Below, in pieces: positions 17,072 to 26,184 of a DNA stretch of 64,000 nt. Each line of letters opens with the position of its first letter. Within the stretch, counting starts at the first letter, position 1. The position numbers and the translations under genes are program-made. The notes beneath the pieces were generated by a model. It did not search any database. It worked only from the letters and a program-made list of their open reading frames with translations, and was not told the DNA's origin. Origin of the DNA: Saprospiraceae bacterium (GTDB lineage Bacteria; Bacteroidota; Bacteroidia; Chitinophagales; Saprospiraceae); NCBI GenBank assembly GCA_028285545.1, contig JANQPA010000063.1, positions 1 to 64,000 on the forward strand. Direction: 5' to 3'.

Positions 17072-17753
17072 GAAAATGTACTCGATATTTAAATTCAGCT
17101 ATTTTCCAATCTTCTTCATTATCAATATCGTGAGCTTCCATATCAGAAAGAATGATGGCACCGGTATTATCAGTCCATAATTTTTTCTTATGTCGAATGC
17201 TGTTTACCTCAAAAAAATAAAACTGCCCACTATCATGATAAGCTGTTTGAAGATCTTGTGACCTGGTACCCATGTTTTCAGGTTGAAACATGCTTATTTT
17301 CTGATTTTCGATTTTTAAAGCTCTTTGAATAGGTGCGCTAAATTTTAAAACTGGGAAAACACAATCCAGCTGATGGCTTAACAATTGGGCTTGAGCTTCG
17401 ATTAATTTTTGGGCGCTTACAAAAGGAGCGGTAGGGTAGATACAACAAGCATATTTAAAGTGTTGACCCCTTTTTTCGTATTCTTCTAAAACTTCAAATA
17501 TTACAGCTAGGGTAGAGGCTACGTCACTTGCATTTTTTTTACTGCGTAGAAAAGGAATCTGAGCACCGTTTTTCCTCGCAATTTCTGCTATTTCTTCATC
17601 CTCAGTAGAAACCATTACTTCCTCAAATAACTTAGATTGGAGAGCCGCTTTAATGCTATAGGAAATAATGGGCTGTCCTAAAAAGTTTTTGATATTCTTT
17701 CTTGGAATTCTTTTGCTTCCACCTCTGGCCGGTATGATGGCAATACAGCTCAT
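17058..17753 (-). CDS. pseF: Pseudaminic acid cytidylyltransferase
   Basis: The enzyme activates pseudaminic acid with CTP to CMP-pseudaminic acid. The 231 residues show the CMP-sugar synthetase signature IIPARGGSKRIPRKNIKNF at residues 6-24. They continue with GQPIISYSIKAAL, the STEDEEIAEIA nucleotide region, CCIYPTAPFV near 105 and the acidic DNEEDW near the end. The length is that of PseF rather than the longer NeuA fusions. The start ATG overlaps the pseC stop by four bases (ATGA type), and the 3' end overlaps the next gene, so translation is probably coupled. Confidence 0.94.
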   Translation of the reverse strand: MSCIAIIPARGGSKRIPRKNIKNFLGQPIISYSIKAALQSKLFEEVMVSTEDEEIAEIARKNGAQIPFLRSKKNASDVASTLAVIFEVLEEYEKRGQHFKYACCIYPTAPFVSAQKLIEAQAQLLSHQLDCVFPVLKFSAPIQRALKIENQKISMFQPENMGTRSQDLQTAYHDSGQFYFFEVNSIRHKKKLWTDNTGAIILSDMEAHDIDNEEDWKIAEFKYRVHFHEQK

Positions 17754-18901
17754 TTTGCAAATTTCAGTACGGTTTCGATAACAAATTCCTGTTCCTCATC
17801 TGTTAAGGCAGGGTACATAGGAAGACTCAGACATTTATCATAATAGGCTTCAGCATTTGGCAATTGTTTGGCAGTTGATTCAAATTGTTGATAATAGGGG
17901 AGGGTATGTACCGGAATATAATGGACCTGAGAAAAAATATTATTTTCCCGCAAAACATCATACAATTCTTTTCTATTATCTACCTGGATAACATACAAGT
18001 GGTAAGCATGCCGCCTTGAAGATTCAGGGGTGATTATTTGTACGGAGCTGCCCGAAAAGGCCTGGTCATATCGTCTGGCGATGGCTCTTCTCCTTTTTAA
18101 TCCACTATCTGCTTTCCTTAACTGGGAAAGTCCCAGGGCGCATTGAATATCGGTTAATCGATAGTTGTATCCTAATTCTTGCAGTTCATAATACCAACCA
18201 CCATGATTTTGTATCATTCGATCAGGATCTTTGGTAATTCCATGGGTTCGAAGTGTTTTTAATCGCTCATACAATTGAGGATCATTGGTGGTGATCATAC
18301 CTCCTTCTCCAGAGGCAATATGTTTAACGGGATGGAAGGAAAATATGGCTAACTCAGCAAACTTCCCATTGCCACAAAATTGCTCCTTCTTCTGACTGTC
18401 AAGGTAGGAGCCTCCCGGAGCATGACAGGCATCCTCAATTATCCAAAGGCCATATTTCTTTGCCAGCTGATGGAAAGCTTCCATATCCAAAGGAAGGCCA
18501 GCAAAATCTACTGGAATAATACCATCAAAAAAACCGTCTGGTTTGGATTTAATTAAGGCTTCCACCTGATTAAGATCTAATAAAATTGTATTGGGATCAA
18601 TATCAGCAAAATAGACATTCCCACCACAGTAACGAATACAATTGGCTGAGGCGGAAAATGTAATTGGGCTGGTAATAACATTGGTGGAATGGTCTACATC
18701 AAGGGCCAGAGCACACAGGTGAAGAGCTGCAGTTCCATTAGCTACTGCTACTGCATGATCCACTCCGATGTATTTGGCAAATTTTTCTTCAAATTCAGCA
18801 ACCCTGGGTCCCTGAGTAAGATATGGGTGTTGAAGGGCCTCAATTACTGCGTCTATGTCATCCTGATTGATAGATTGTCGTCCATAAGGGATTGGTTTCA
18901 T
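17750..18901 (-). CDS. pseC: UDP-4-amino-4,6-dideoxy-N-acetyl-beta-L-altrosamine transaminase
   Basis: PseC is a PLP enzyme of the DegT/DnrJ/EryC1/StrS family that aminates the 4-keto sugar made by PseB. The chain opens with IPYGRQSINQDDIDAVIEAL and has the family block AVANGTAALHLCALAL near residue 55. It has the PLP aspartate region WIIEDACHAPGGSY near 155 and the Schiff-base lysine in SFHPVKHIASGEGGM near 190. YNYRLTDIQCALGLSQL lies near 245. The length of 383 is typical. It overlaps both neighbours by four bases. Confidence 0.94.
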   Translation of the reverse strand: MKPIPYGRQSINQDDIDAVIEALQHPYLTQGPRVAEFEEKFAKYIGVDHAVAVANGTAALHLCALALDVDHSTNVITSPITFSASANCIRYCGGNVYFADIDPNTILLDLNQVEALIKSKPDGFFDGIIPVDFAGLPLDMEAFHQLAKKYGLWIIEDACHAPGGSYLDSQKKEQFCGNGKFAELAIFSFHPVKHIASGEGGMITTNDPQLYERLKTLRTHGITKDPDRMIQNHGGWYYELQELGYNYRLTDIQCALGLSQLRKADSGLKRRRAIARRYDQAFSGSSVQIITPESSRRHAYHLYVIQVDNRKELYDVLRENNIFSQVHYIPVHTLPYYQQFESTAKQLPNAEAYYDKCLSLPMYPALTDEEQEFVIETVLKFAK

Positions 18902-19935
18902 ACGTTTTGGGATATGCTGTGTGAAAAATTTGGATCAACATGTTGCTTGATCAGATCACGGATTTCTTCAACACTAAGCCATTGTTCATTGGTTCCAGAA
19001 TTGTATTTGAAACCCTGACTAACCATTTTAGCTTTAAAGTGTTCGAGGTATTCTTCAGTGGACCATACCGGTACTTGAGGAAGAATAGCATATTGTTTGC
19101 CCAGGTCGACCGTGGTGTATGAATCGGCTTCTGTGATCATTTCTTCATGAATTTTTTCTCCTGGTCGGATGCCTATAATTTTTTGTTGGCAATGGGGAGC
19201 GATGGCAGTTGCTACATCAGTAATGCGATAGGAGGGAATTTTGGGAACGAAAATTTCACCTCCCCAGGAATTCAAAATGGCATCCAAGACCATTTCAACT
19301 CCTTCGGTTAGGGAAATATTGAAGCGAGTCATTCTAGGATCAGTTATGGGAAGGATTCCATCCTTTCTTTTTTTCATAAAAAAAGGAATAACAGAACCTC
19401 TTGAACCCATTACATTTCCATATCGTACTACTGAAAAAGAAAGATTTCGTTTTCCTCTGAAATTATTGGCTGCAATAAATAATTTGTCAGAGCATAATTT
19501 GGTGGCACCATATAAATTTATAGGAGCAGCGGCTTTATCAGTGGACAAAGCAACTACTTTTTCTATACCACTGTCAAGAGCTGCTTCAATAACATTTTGA
19601 GCTCCTAAAATATTGGTTTTAATACATTCGAAGGGATTGTATTCTGCTGTTGGTACTTGCTTTAGAGCGGCGGCATGGACAATAATGTCAATATTTTCAC
19701 ATGCTCTCTTAAACCGTGCTTCGTCCCTGATGTCTCCAATAAAATACCTGAGGAATTTATATTTTATGGGAGAGAACTGCTGAGCCATTTCAAATTGTTT
19801 GAGCTCATCTCTTGAGTAAATGACCAGCCTGCCAATATCCGGATAGCGATTTATGAGAATTTCTACGAATTTTTTACCAAATGAACCCGTCCCTCCGGTC
19901 ACTAAAATATTTTTTCCATTCAATGAAAACGACAT
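18898..19935 (-). CDS. pseB: UDP-N-acetylglucosamine 4,6-dehydratase (inverting)
   Basis: PseB starts the pathway by converting UDP-GlcNAc to UDP-2-acetamido-2,6-dideoxy-L-arabino-hex-4-ulose. The extended SDR fold opens with NILVTGGTGSFGKKFVE. It has the PseB block VIYSRDELKQFEMAQQF, then FIGDIRD, HAAALKQVP, VVALSTDKAAAPINLYGATK with the active-site Tyr and Lys, and GSRGSVIPFF. I use ATG 19935. The longer TTG start at 19956 falls in a TATCTTTG promoter box and adds only seven residues. It is the first gene of the pse operon. Confidence 0.94.
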   Translation of the reverse strand: MSFSLNGKNILVTGGTGSFGKKFVEILINRYPDIGRLVIYSRDELKQFEMAQQFSPIKYKFLRYFIGDIRDEARFKRACENIDIIVHAAALKQVPTAEYNPFECIKTNILGAQNVIEAALDSGIEKVVALSTDKAAAPINLYGATKLCSDKLFIAANNFRGKRNLSFSVVRYGNVMGSRGSVIPFFMKKRKDGILPITDPRMTRFNISLTEGVEMVLDAILNSWGGEIFVPKIPSYRITDVATAIAPHCQQKIIGIRPGEKIHEEMITEADSYTTVDLGKQYAILPQVPVWSTEEYLEHFKAKMVSQGFKYNSGTNEQWLSVEEIRDLIKQHVDPNFSHSISQNV

Positions 19936-19953
19936 AGCTTTTTCAATTTTGGT

Positions 19954-19961
19954 CAAAGATA
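19954..19961 (-). promoter_or_regulatory. -7 box TATCTTTG of the pse operon
   Basis: On the minus strand TATCTTTG matches the Bacteroidota TAnnTTTG box. A weaker TTTA stands about 22 bases upstream in place of the -33 TTTG. Transcription would begin near 19947, just before ATG 19935. Confidence 0.55.
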
Positions 19962-20052
19962 AAAAAATGAAGTAGTTTAATGTTAAAGGTGGCTATTAGA
20001 ATAAAGAGGCCTGGAAAGGAGCATTTATTTGCTGATAAGATTACTAGAATCT

Positions 20053-20087
20053 TTTGTTAAGGAACAAATTTTTTTAATCTAAATTTG
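20053..20087 (+). promoter_or_regulatory. Bacteroidota promoter before the GT2 gene
   Basis: TTTG at 20053-20056 and TAAATTTG at 20080-20087 match the -33 and -7 boxes of the main Bacteroidota sigma factor. The gap is 23 bases, slightly longer than the usual 19-21. It is divergent from the pse promoter. Confidence 0.55.
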
Positions 20088-20119
20088 CATCGCATTTTTG
20101 CACTCTTAAATTAATTATT

Positions 20120-21061
20120 TTGAACAAGAATAAAACCAAGATTACTGCCATTGTATGCACCTATAACCGGGCTGATTTATTGCAAGAATGCTTGGATGCA
20201 CTTACCGATCAGTCTGCACAGTCAGAGGATTATGAAATCCTTTTGGTCGACAATAATTCCACCGATGCCACCAGGGAGGTTGGTGAAAAGGTGGCCAGTC
20301 AATTTAAGAATTTTAGATATGTATTTGAACCAATACAGGGGCTAAGCCAGGCACGTAATACAGGCTGGAAAAATGCTCATTCAGAATGGGTAATATATGT
20401 TGATGATGATGCCAAAGCAGCCAAAAATTTTATTGAAAGGGCTATCTGGTTAATAGAAGAGCATGGTTACGAAGTGTTTGGTGGAGTTTATTTACCCTGG
20501 TATAAATACGGAAAGCCGCGATGGTACAAGGATCAATACGGGTCCAATAAAAAGAAATACCAATCCATTACGGCATTAAAAGGAGATCATACATTAGCAG
20601 GGGGAGTAATGGCAGTTAAGGCTGCTGTTTTGGAAAAATACGGGGGGTATTCTACTCAACTGGGAATGAAAGGAGATACGGTAGCCTACGGTGAAGAAGT
20701 AGAATTGCAGTTTAGAATGCGAGCCGATGGTTTAAATACCATGTATGATCCGGAATTGATTATTTATCATGTGGTGGCAAGATATAAACTAAATGTAGGG
20801 TGGTTTTTCAAATCTGCCTTTGCCGGTGGTCGGGATCGGGTAATTAGTAAAAAAGTGAAAACAGATGGATTCAGTTTATTTTTGGTGGCCCTCGTAGCCT
20901 TTGGAATGATGATGGTCAATTTAGTCCGGTATACCCCTAAGTTACTAGGGAAAGGCTACTTTATCGAAAACTGGATGTTGGATGTGTTTAGGAAGGTGGC
21001 CAAAAGGGTAGGAATATTATATACAGCACTGCTGGCGAAATATGGAGAAGGAAAAAAATAA
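20120..21061 (+). CDS. Family 2 glycosyltransferase
   Basis: The protein is a GT-A enzyme that adds a sugar to a growing glycan at the cytoplasmic membrane face. Residues 8-110 hold the nucleotide-sugar fold: ITAIVCTYNRADLLQECLDAL, ILLVDNNSTDATREV, GLSQARNTGWKNA and the metal-binding VYVDDDAKA (DDD near 95-97). A second acidic motif, GEEVELQFRMR, lies near 195. The C-terminal 60 residues include one hydrophobic segment (FLVALVAFGMMMVNLV) that could anchor it. Length is 313. The start is a TTG, the only usable start after the promoter. The acceptor and donor are unknown. Confidence 0.9.
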   Translation: MNKNKTKITAIVCTYNRADLLQECLDALTDQSAQSEDYEILLVDNNSTDATREVGEKVASQFKNFRYVFEPIQGLSQARNTGWKNAHSEWVIYVDDDAKAAKNFIERAIWLIEEHGYEVFGGVYLPWYKYGKPRWYKDQYGSNKKKYQSITALKGDHTLAGGVMAVKAAVLEKYGGYSTQLGMKGDTVAYGEEVELQFRMRADGLNTMYDPELIIYHVVARYKLNVGWFFKSAFAGGRDRVISKKVKTDGFSLFLVALVAFGMMMVNLVRYTPKLLGKGYFIENWMLDVFRKVAKRVGILYTALLAKYGEGKK

Positions 21062-21122
21062 TTGAATGACCTGTGCTCTTTATTAGAAGTCTTAAGACTT
21101 TTAATAGCTGAAATAAAAAAAA

Positions 21123-22445
21123 ATGAAAAAATTCCTGCTTATCACCTACTATTGGCCCCCTGCAGGGGGAGGAGGAGTCCAGCGATGGCTAAAAATGACC
21201 AAGTATTTTCGCGATTACGGATGGGAGCCCATTATCTATACTGCTGAGGCTGGTGAGCAGGCTGCTTTTGATCCCAGCCTTGTTCAGGAGATTCCGGATG
21301 GCTTAACAGTCATTCGCCAAGCTATTTGGGAGCCTTATGATTTATATAAAAAATTTACTGGCAAGAAGAAGGGAGAGAAAGTATATTCCGGTTTTATCAA
21401 TGAAGGAAAAAAATCTTCTATTACTCAGGAGCTTTCAGTTTTTATCAGAGGCAATTTTTTTATTCCTGATGCCCGGCGATTTTGGATTCGACCCTCCATC
21501 CATTTTCTTAAAAAATACCTGGAAGATCATAAAGTGGAAGCCATTGTTTCCACAGGCCCGCCCCACAGTATGCACATGATTGCTCTAGGGCTAAAAAAAT
21601 ACCATGATATCCCCTGGGTTGCTGACTTTAGAGATCCTTGGACACGGCAGGATTTTTATGATCAATTGAAATTAACTGCACTCGCAGATGGCATTCACAA
21701 GCGTATGGAACGAAAGGTTCTAAACAAAGCTGATCGAATTGTGACGGTAAGCTGGAGTTGGGCCGAGGACTTTAATAAACTCAGCCAGGGGCGGGACATT
21801 AATTTGATTACTAATGGTTTTGATCCTGCTGATTTTTTATCTCCTAATGGCACCAGGGATAAGGACTTCAGTATTTGTCACATTGGATCAATGAATAAGG
21901 ACAGAAATCCACAGGTACTTTGGAGAGCATTAAAATCTTTAAAGGAAGAAAACGCTCTATTTGCAGAAAAATTGAAAATAAAGTTAATCGGACAGGTAGA
22001 TTTTGCCATTTTGGAGGCCATCCAACAACATGATTTGGAAGAACATTTGGAGCGCTTGAACTTTATGCCCCATGCTGAAGTCGTAAAGCATATGAAACAA
22101 GCCCAACTCTTGCTCTTACCCATTAATAGTACCCCTAACGCTATGGGGATCCTACCTGGAAAATTATACGAATACCTTGGATCTAAACGCCCAGTTTTAG
22201 CAATTGGACCCTCTTCCTGCGATGCGGCAAGGGTTATTGAGACTACTAAAGCCGGGACCATTAATGACTATAATGACTTTGATGGACTAAAAAAAAATAT
22301 TGGGCAATTTTTTCAAAAATTCCTGGATAAGAAATTAGAAGTCAATAGTGAAAATATTAATCAGTTTTCAAGGAAGGAGCTGGCAGGGAAATATACAAAG
22401 CTATTAGCTGAAATCAGCCCATTTAGCGATAAGCAAATGGGCTGA
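21123..22445 (+). CDS. GT4-type (GT-B fold) glycosyltransferase
   Basis: The 440-residue protein begins LLITYYWPPAGGGGVQRWLKM, the glycine-rich loop of the acceptor domain of GT-B enzymes. It also has VSTGPPHSMHMIALGLK and VADFRDPWT. The C-terminal donor domain shows ICHIGSMNKDRNP, IKLIGQVDF, and the weakly conserved E-x7-E region around GKLYEYLGSKRPVLAIG (about 340-356). It follows the GT2 gene by 61 bases and is probably co-transcribed with it. An intrinsic-terminator-like hairpin overlaps its final codons. Substrates are not predictable from sequence. A role in a surface polysaccharide is inferred from its neighbours. Confidence 0.88.
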   Translation: MKKFLLITYYWPPAGGGGVQRWLKMTKYFRDYGWEPIIYTAEAGEQAAFDPSLVQEIPDGLTVIRQAIWEPYDLYKKFTGKKKGEKVYSGFINEGKKSSITQELSVFIRGNFFIPDARRFWIRPSIHFLKKYLEDHKVEAIVSTGPPHSMHMIALGLKKYHDIPWVADFRDPWTRQDFYDQLKLTALADGIHKRMERKVLNKADRIVTVSWSWAEDFNKLSQGRDINLITNGFDPADFLSPNGTRDKDFSICHIGSMNKDRNPQVLWRALKSLKEENALFAEKLKIKLIGQVDFAILEAIQQHDLEEHLERLNFMPHAEVVKHMKQAQLLLLPINSTPNAMGILPGKLYEYLGSKRPVLAIGPSSCDAARVIETTKAGTINDYNDFDGLKKNIGQFFQKFLDKKLEVNSENINQFSRKELAGKYTKLLAEISPFSDKQMG

Positions 22446-22447
22446 TT
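22412..22447. terminator. Terminator hairpin overlapping the 3' end of the GT4 gene
   Basis: Arms 22412-22424 and 22435-22447 are a perfect 13-bp inverted repeat with a 10-base loop, followed by a T-rich run. The left arm and most of the right arm are coding, and the TGA stop lies within the right arm. It can serve both this gene and the convergent YfhO-like gene. Confidence 0.75.
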
Positions 22448-22454
22448 AACAAAC

Positions 22455-24977
22455 TTATTTTTTCTTTTTACTTCTCGTTTTTGCTACCGTTTTTCGGGCA
22501 GGAGCTTTTTTAGGCTGTGGCTTAGGAGCAGGTGCTTCATTCTGGGCTTTCAAATAGGTTTGGTAACCGGAATATCCGGTATAACCCAAAAAGCATAGTA
22601 GTAATAAAGAAGAGCAAATTAATGAGACCGTACTGCCAATAAAATAAGACCTTGGTTCAAACTTAAACTCTACCGTATGTTGTCCGGCAGGAATTCTTAA
22701 AGCCCTTAAAATGTAATTAACCCGGATATGATCTACTGGCTGACCATCAATATAAGCCTGCCAGCCTTTATTGGGACCATACCAAATCTCAGAAAACACT
22801 GCCAGTTGTTCATTAGAAGAATTGCTGGTATAGGTCAAGTGATTAGGCTCGTACTTTGACAATTGGATGGTGCCATTTTTAGCCAGGTTTAAACCCGAGA
22901 CATAATCCGAATACTCCTGATGTACAATGGCTTCACTTGCCGGATCAAAGGAGGCCATGGCATCAATTTCTTCATTGGCATTATTGACCGTTCTGATACT
23001 TTCTACAAACCAGACATTGCCAAGAGCATTAGGGTTGCTTTGGGCAGTGGGTTGATTGTTCTGACCGGGAACAATATAGTACTTTGTGTTGAGCATATTC
23101 AGAATGTTTTGGTCATTCCTGCCCAGATACCTTTCGATTACATCCTGGTATCTTTGAAGCTTGGCGGCATGGTATCCACCTATGGTTTTGTGGAAATAGG
23201 AGCTACTGGCACTATTCCATACATCAATTGTGAGATCATGAACTCTATAGTTTGGATCGGTATCCTGAAGTATTTGCTGGTCTACTGCCCTAGGTTGAAA
23301 AGAAGACGAAACATTGGTTTGAGTTACAAAACTATCCGCATTAAGATAACGTCTGCCTACTTGCCAGAGGTCAAATACCGTCACTAGTGCAATAGCTGCC
23401 AGAAATACCGTTTTGTTAAAATATTTTTGTAGGTATGCCCATATTAGACCACCACTTATCAGAACAAAAAGAAGGGAACGAATCGCATCATTACTCATCA
23501 AAGCTTTACGATCCTGGATTAGGGCAGCTAGGTTGATACCATATTGAGTTTCAAAAACACTGTCTCTTTGGCCACTAAAACTAAACATAGAAGAGCCTGC
23601 CAGAATAAAAAACAAACAAACTGCAGCCAATATGCCGGCCGAAATGTATAAACTTCTTAGGACCTTCTTTTTATCAATATCTTCTTTTAATAACTCATTT
23701 AAGCCCAATACTCCGAGAAGAGGAACAAGAAGTGCCGTAAGGCTTAAAACAGAGTTTGGAGATCTGAACTTATTAAACAAAGGGAAATAATCGAATAAGA
23801 AAGAATTAATCCAATCCATATTTTTTCCCATAGACAATAGGAAGGTCAATAAGACTCCAAGGCTCAGCCAATATTTTACTGGACCTTTGACCAGAAAAAT
23901 ACCGAGGATAAAAAATAAAAAGATACCTGCTCCAAAATAATTTGGTCCGGTTGCCCTTAAAGGCCCCCAATAAAGTGGTGCTGAAAAATTATCCGGAAGA
24001 CGTTGACCCCGCTGCGCATAAAATCTTCGAAGAGCAGAATTAGGTCCTAATGATTCAGAATACGAACCACCAATAACTCCAGGGATAAGGGTAGAAAAAA
24101 CATCTAATCTTCCCATACTATACTCCATAGCATAGTCCCACATAAGGCCATCTGTTTCACTATTACTTTGAGCGGTTTTGGCGGATTCAGCTTGTTTTAA
24201 GATTGGAGTGCCACGGGTAGTAGATTTGGCATAATCATAAGTAATCCAAAGATTGCTGAAGGCCGTACCGCCCGCTATCAGGCCGGCAACGATAACTACC
24301 GCTGCTGCTTTTAGAAAATGTTGTAATTCTCCCTTTTGGATACTTTGAACCAATTGGGCTATGCCAAATATTAATAAGGTCAATAATAAATAATAGGTCA
24401 TTTGGACGTGGTTGGCCAATAAGTTAAGACCTGTACCTATCCCAAATAATAAGGCACCCCAGATGTATTTTTTCTTGCGAAAGGCTAGCAATACCCCAGC
24501 CATCATCAAGGGGATGTAAAATAGACTCCCCAATTTAGACATGTGCCCTGCCTCGTAAAGAATAAAATTATTGGTTGTAAATCCCCAAGCGATGCCACCC
24601 AAAACTCCCAGCCAGGGATTGGCACCAAGGCTTACCATCAAAATATAAAAGCATATCATGGCACAAAAGAAAAGCCCAATAGGTCGACTAATCCACAGCT
24701 TTATGGCCTTATCCAGGGATTTTAGCATATTTCCACTACGCACACTGGCAATCTGATAAGTGGGCATTCCCCCAAACATGGCATTCGTCCAAAGGGTAGT
24801 TTTCCCTGTTCTTCTCGCATAATCACTCATCTCTTTAGACATCCCGCGGTATTGGGTGATGTCACCTGGTTGAATGGCCTTTCCCTGTAATTGAGGGCCA
24901 AAGTATATCGCTGATACTAAAAGGAAGATGAGAACAGCCGCCAGATGGGGCCAAAATTTTGTTATTAATCTACTCAT
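22455..24977 (-). CDS. YfhO-like multi-pass membrane protein (putative GT-C glycosyltransferase)
   Basis: The 840-residue protein has a first membrane helix at about 10-28 and then about 10-12 more up to residue 560 (FFCAMICFYILMVSLGAN, LLLTLLIFGIAQLV and others). A periplasmic region (about 570-770) follows, with a final helix near 780-800 and a Lys/Pro/Ala-rich tail. The GDITQYRGMSKE stretch after TM1 and the GGMPTYQ motif fit the YfhO/PMT-like group. YfhO proteins glycosylate cell-envelope polymers in Gram-positive bacteria. In Bacteroidota the function is not established. Its place beside GT2 and GT4 genes supports a glycan role, which is inference. Confidence 0.82.
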   Translation of the reverse strand: MSRLITKFWPHLAAVLIFLLVSAIYFGPQLQGKAIQPGDITQYRGMSKEMSDYARRTGKTTLWTNAMFGGMPTYQIASVRSGNMLKSLDKAIKLWISRPIGLFFCAMICFYILMVSLGANPWLGVLGGIAWGFTTNNFILYEAGHMSKLGSLFYIPLMMAGVLLAFRKKKYIWGALLFGIGTGLNLLANHVQMTYYLLLTLLIFGIAQLVQSIQKGELQHFLKAAAVVIVAGLIAGGTAFSNLWITYDYAKSTTRGTPILKQAESAKTAQSNSETDGLMWDYAMEYSMGRLDVFSTLIPGVIGGSYSESLGPNSALRRFYAQRGQRLPDNFSAPLYWGPLRATGPNYFGAGIFLFFILGIFLVKGPVKYWLSLGVLLTFLLSMGKNMDWINSFLFDYFPLFNKFRSPNSVLSLTALLVPLLGVLGLNELLKEDIDKKKVLRSLYISAGILAAVCLFFILAGSSMFSFSGQRDSVFETQYGINLAALIQDRKALMSNDAIRSLLFVLISGGLIWAYLQKYFNKTVFLAAIALVTVFDLWQVGRRYLNADSFVTQTNVSSSFQPRAVDQQILQDTDPNYRVHDLTIDVWNSASSSYFHKTIGGYHAAKLQRYQDVIERYLGRNDQNILNMLNTKYYIVPGQNNQPTAQSNPNALGNVWFVESIRTVNNANEEIDAMASFDPASEAIVHQEYSDYVSGLNLAKNGTIQLSKYEPNHLTYTSNSSNEQLAVFSEIWYGPNKGWQAYIDGQPVDHIRVNYILRALRIPAGQHTVEFKFEPRSYFIGSTVSLICSSLLLLCFLGYTGYSGYQTYLKAQNEAPAPKPQPKKAPARKTVAKTRSKKKK

Positions 24978-25049
24978 TATTACCGTCTTTAATCTTTCAG
25001 GCCTGAAAATAAGGAATTGATCTATTTTACAAACAAGGATTTGTCTTTT

Positions 25050-26099
25050 TTATTTTTTTAGAAAATCTACATCCACAGCATATGGATAGGTCATCAGGAA
25101 ATTTAGGGCCTTATCGATGTCATATTCTTCGAATACTACTTTATATAAAAGATCGGTTATTGGAATTCTCAATCGATAAGTACGAGCAAGCTTGTAGATG
25201 ACTTTTAATGTACGTACGCCCTCAGCTAGCTCGGGCATGGTTTCCTGGATGGTCTTCATATCTTCTCCTTGACCAAGGCGATAACCAAAGGTATAATTTC
25301 GGCTTTTTTTACTGGTACAGGTAGCTACCAGGTCTCCAATACCCGCTACTCCAAAAAATGCACTGCTATCTGCACCCATGGATTTGCCAAAATTAATCAT
25401 CTCATGCCAACCTCGAGTTATTAATACGGCCTGGATGTTTTTACCGAGGTTACGCCCTCTGAGAATACCAGAACCAATGGCAATTATATTTTTAAGAGCA
25501 CCAGCCAGTTCTGCACCCAATAAATCATGCGAGCCAAAAACATAAAAATGTTCACTGGCCAAGACCTTTTTCCCCAGCTCAATGACTTCATTAAAATGAC
25601 TGCTAATAACAGTGGCAGTAGGTTGGCCTTCCATGATCTCTGTCGCTAAATTTGGACCAGACAGACAACCTACTCTTAGCACAACACTTTCTTGCCTGAT
25701 GACCTCGCTCATTGCATGAACATCAGTACGTTGGATTTGATCTTTCTCCTGAACTAGACTTTCAGAGTAATCAAAACCCTTTGTTCCATGGATTAATATA
25801 TGGTATGGTTTCAAGTAGGGGCCGATGTCTTTCATTAAACTGCGAAAACTACTTGAAGGAACCACAGGGAAGATAAGATCACATTGCTGGGCAATTTGCT
25901 GAATATTATGAGTGGCGGTTATCTTTTTTGATAAATTTATTTCAAAATGCTCGTGAGAGGCATTAACCTTTCGTACTAAGTCTTTATTTCGACTGTATAG
26001 GAGGACATCTACATTATATGCCAGCAAATTGGCAATGGCTGTCCCAAAACTACCCGCCCCAATAACACCAACGGGTTTTTGATTAATTTTTTCTGACAT
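25050..26099 (-). CDS. gpsA: Glycerol-3-phosphate dehydrogenase [NAD(P)+]
   Basis: GpsA makes sn-glycerol 3-phosphate from dihydroxyacetone phosphate for phospholipid synthesis in the cytoplasm. The Rossmann loop GVIGAGSFGTAIANLL is at residues 8-23. It is followed by VLLYSRN, FPVVPSSSFRSLM, HGTKGFD, and LSGPNLATEI with the substrate region. The catalytic lysine is in GALKNIIAIGSGI near 212. FFGVAGIGDLVATCTS and SRNYTFG are also typical. The 349 residues are slightly longer than the 330-340 usual. A TAnnTTTG box lies 22 bases upstream of the ATG. Confidence 0.95.
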   Translation of the reverse strand: MSEKINQKPVGVIGAGSFGTAIANLLAYNVDVLLYSRNKDLVRKVNASHEHFEINLSKKITATHNIQQIAQQCDLIFPVVPSSSFRSLMKDIGPYLKPYHILIHGTKGFDYSESLVQEKDQIQRTDVHAMSEVIRQESVVLRVGCLSGPNLATEIMEGQPTATVISSHFNEVIELGKKVLASEHFYVFGSHDLLGAELAGALKNIIAIGSGILRGRNLGKNIQAVLITRGWHEMINFGKSMGADSSAFFGVAGIGDLVATCTSKKSRNYTFGYRLGQGEDMKTIQETMPELAEGVRTLKVIYKLARTYRLRIPITDLLYKVVFEEYDIDKALNFLMTYPYAVDVDFLKK

Positions 26100-26120
26100 A
26101 GTTGCTTAGCTACTGCTGAG

Positions 26121-26128
26121 CAAATGTA
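26121..26128 (-). promoter_or_regulatory. -7 box TACATTTG of gpsA
   Basis: TACATTTG on the minus strand is a full TAnnTTTG match, 22 bases before the gpsA ATG. The -33 region has only TTCA at the right distance. Confidence 0.5.
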
Positions 26129-26184
26129 CGGAAATTTGTTTTAGTCTGAAGGCTTAGCTTGTTAAGTTCCTTCAAAAAAGCAGG

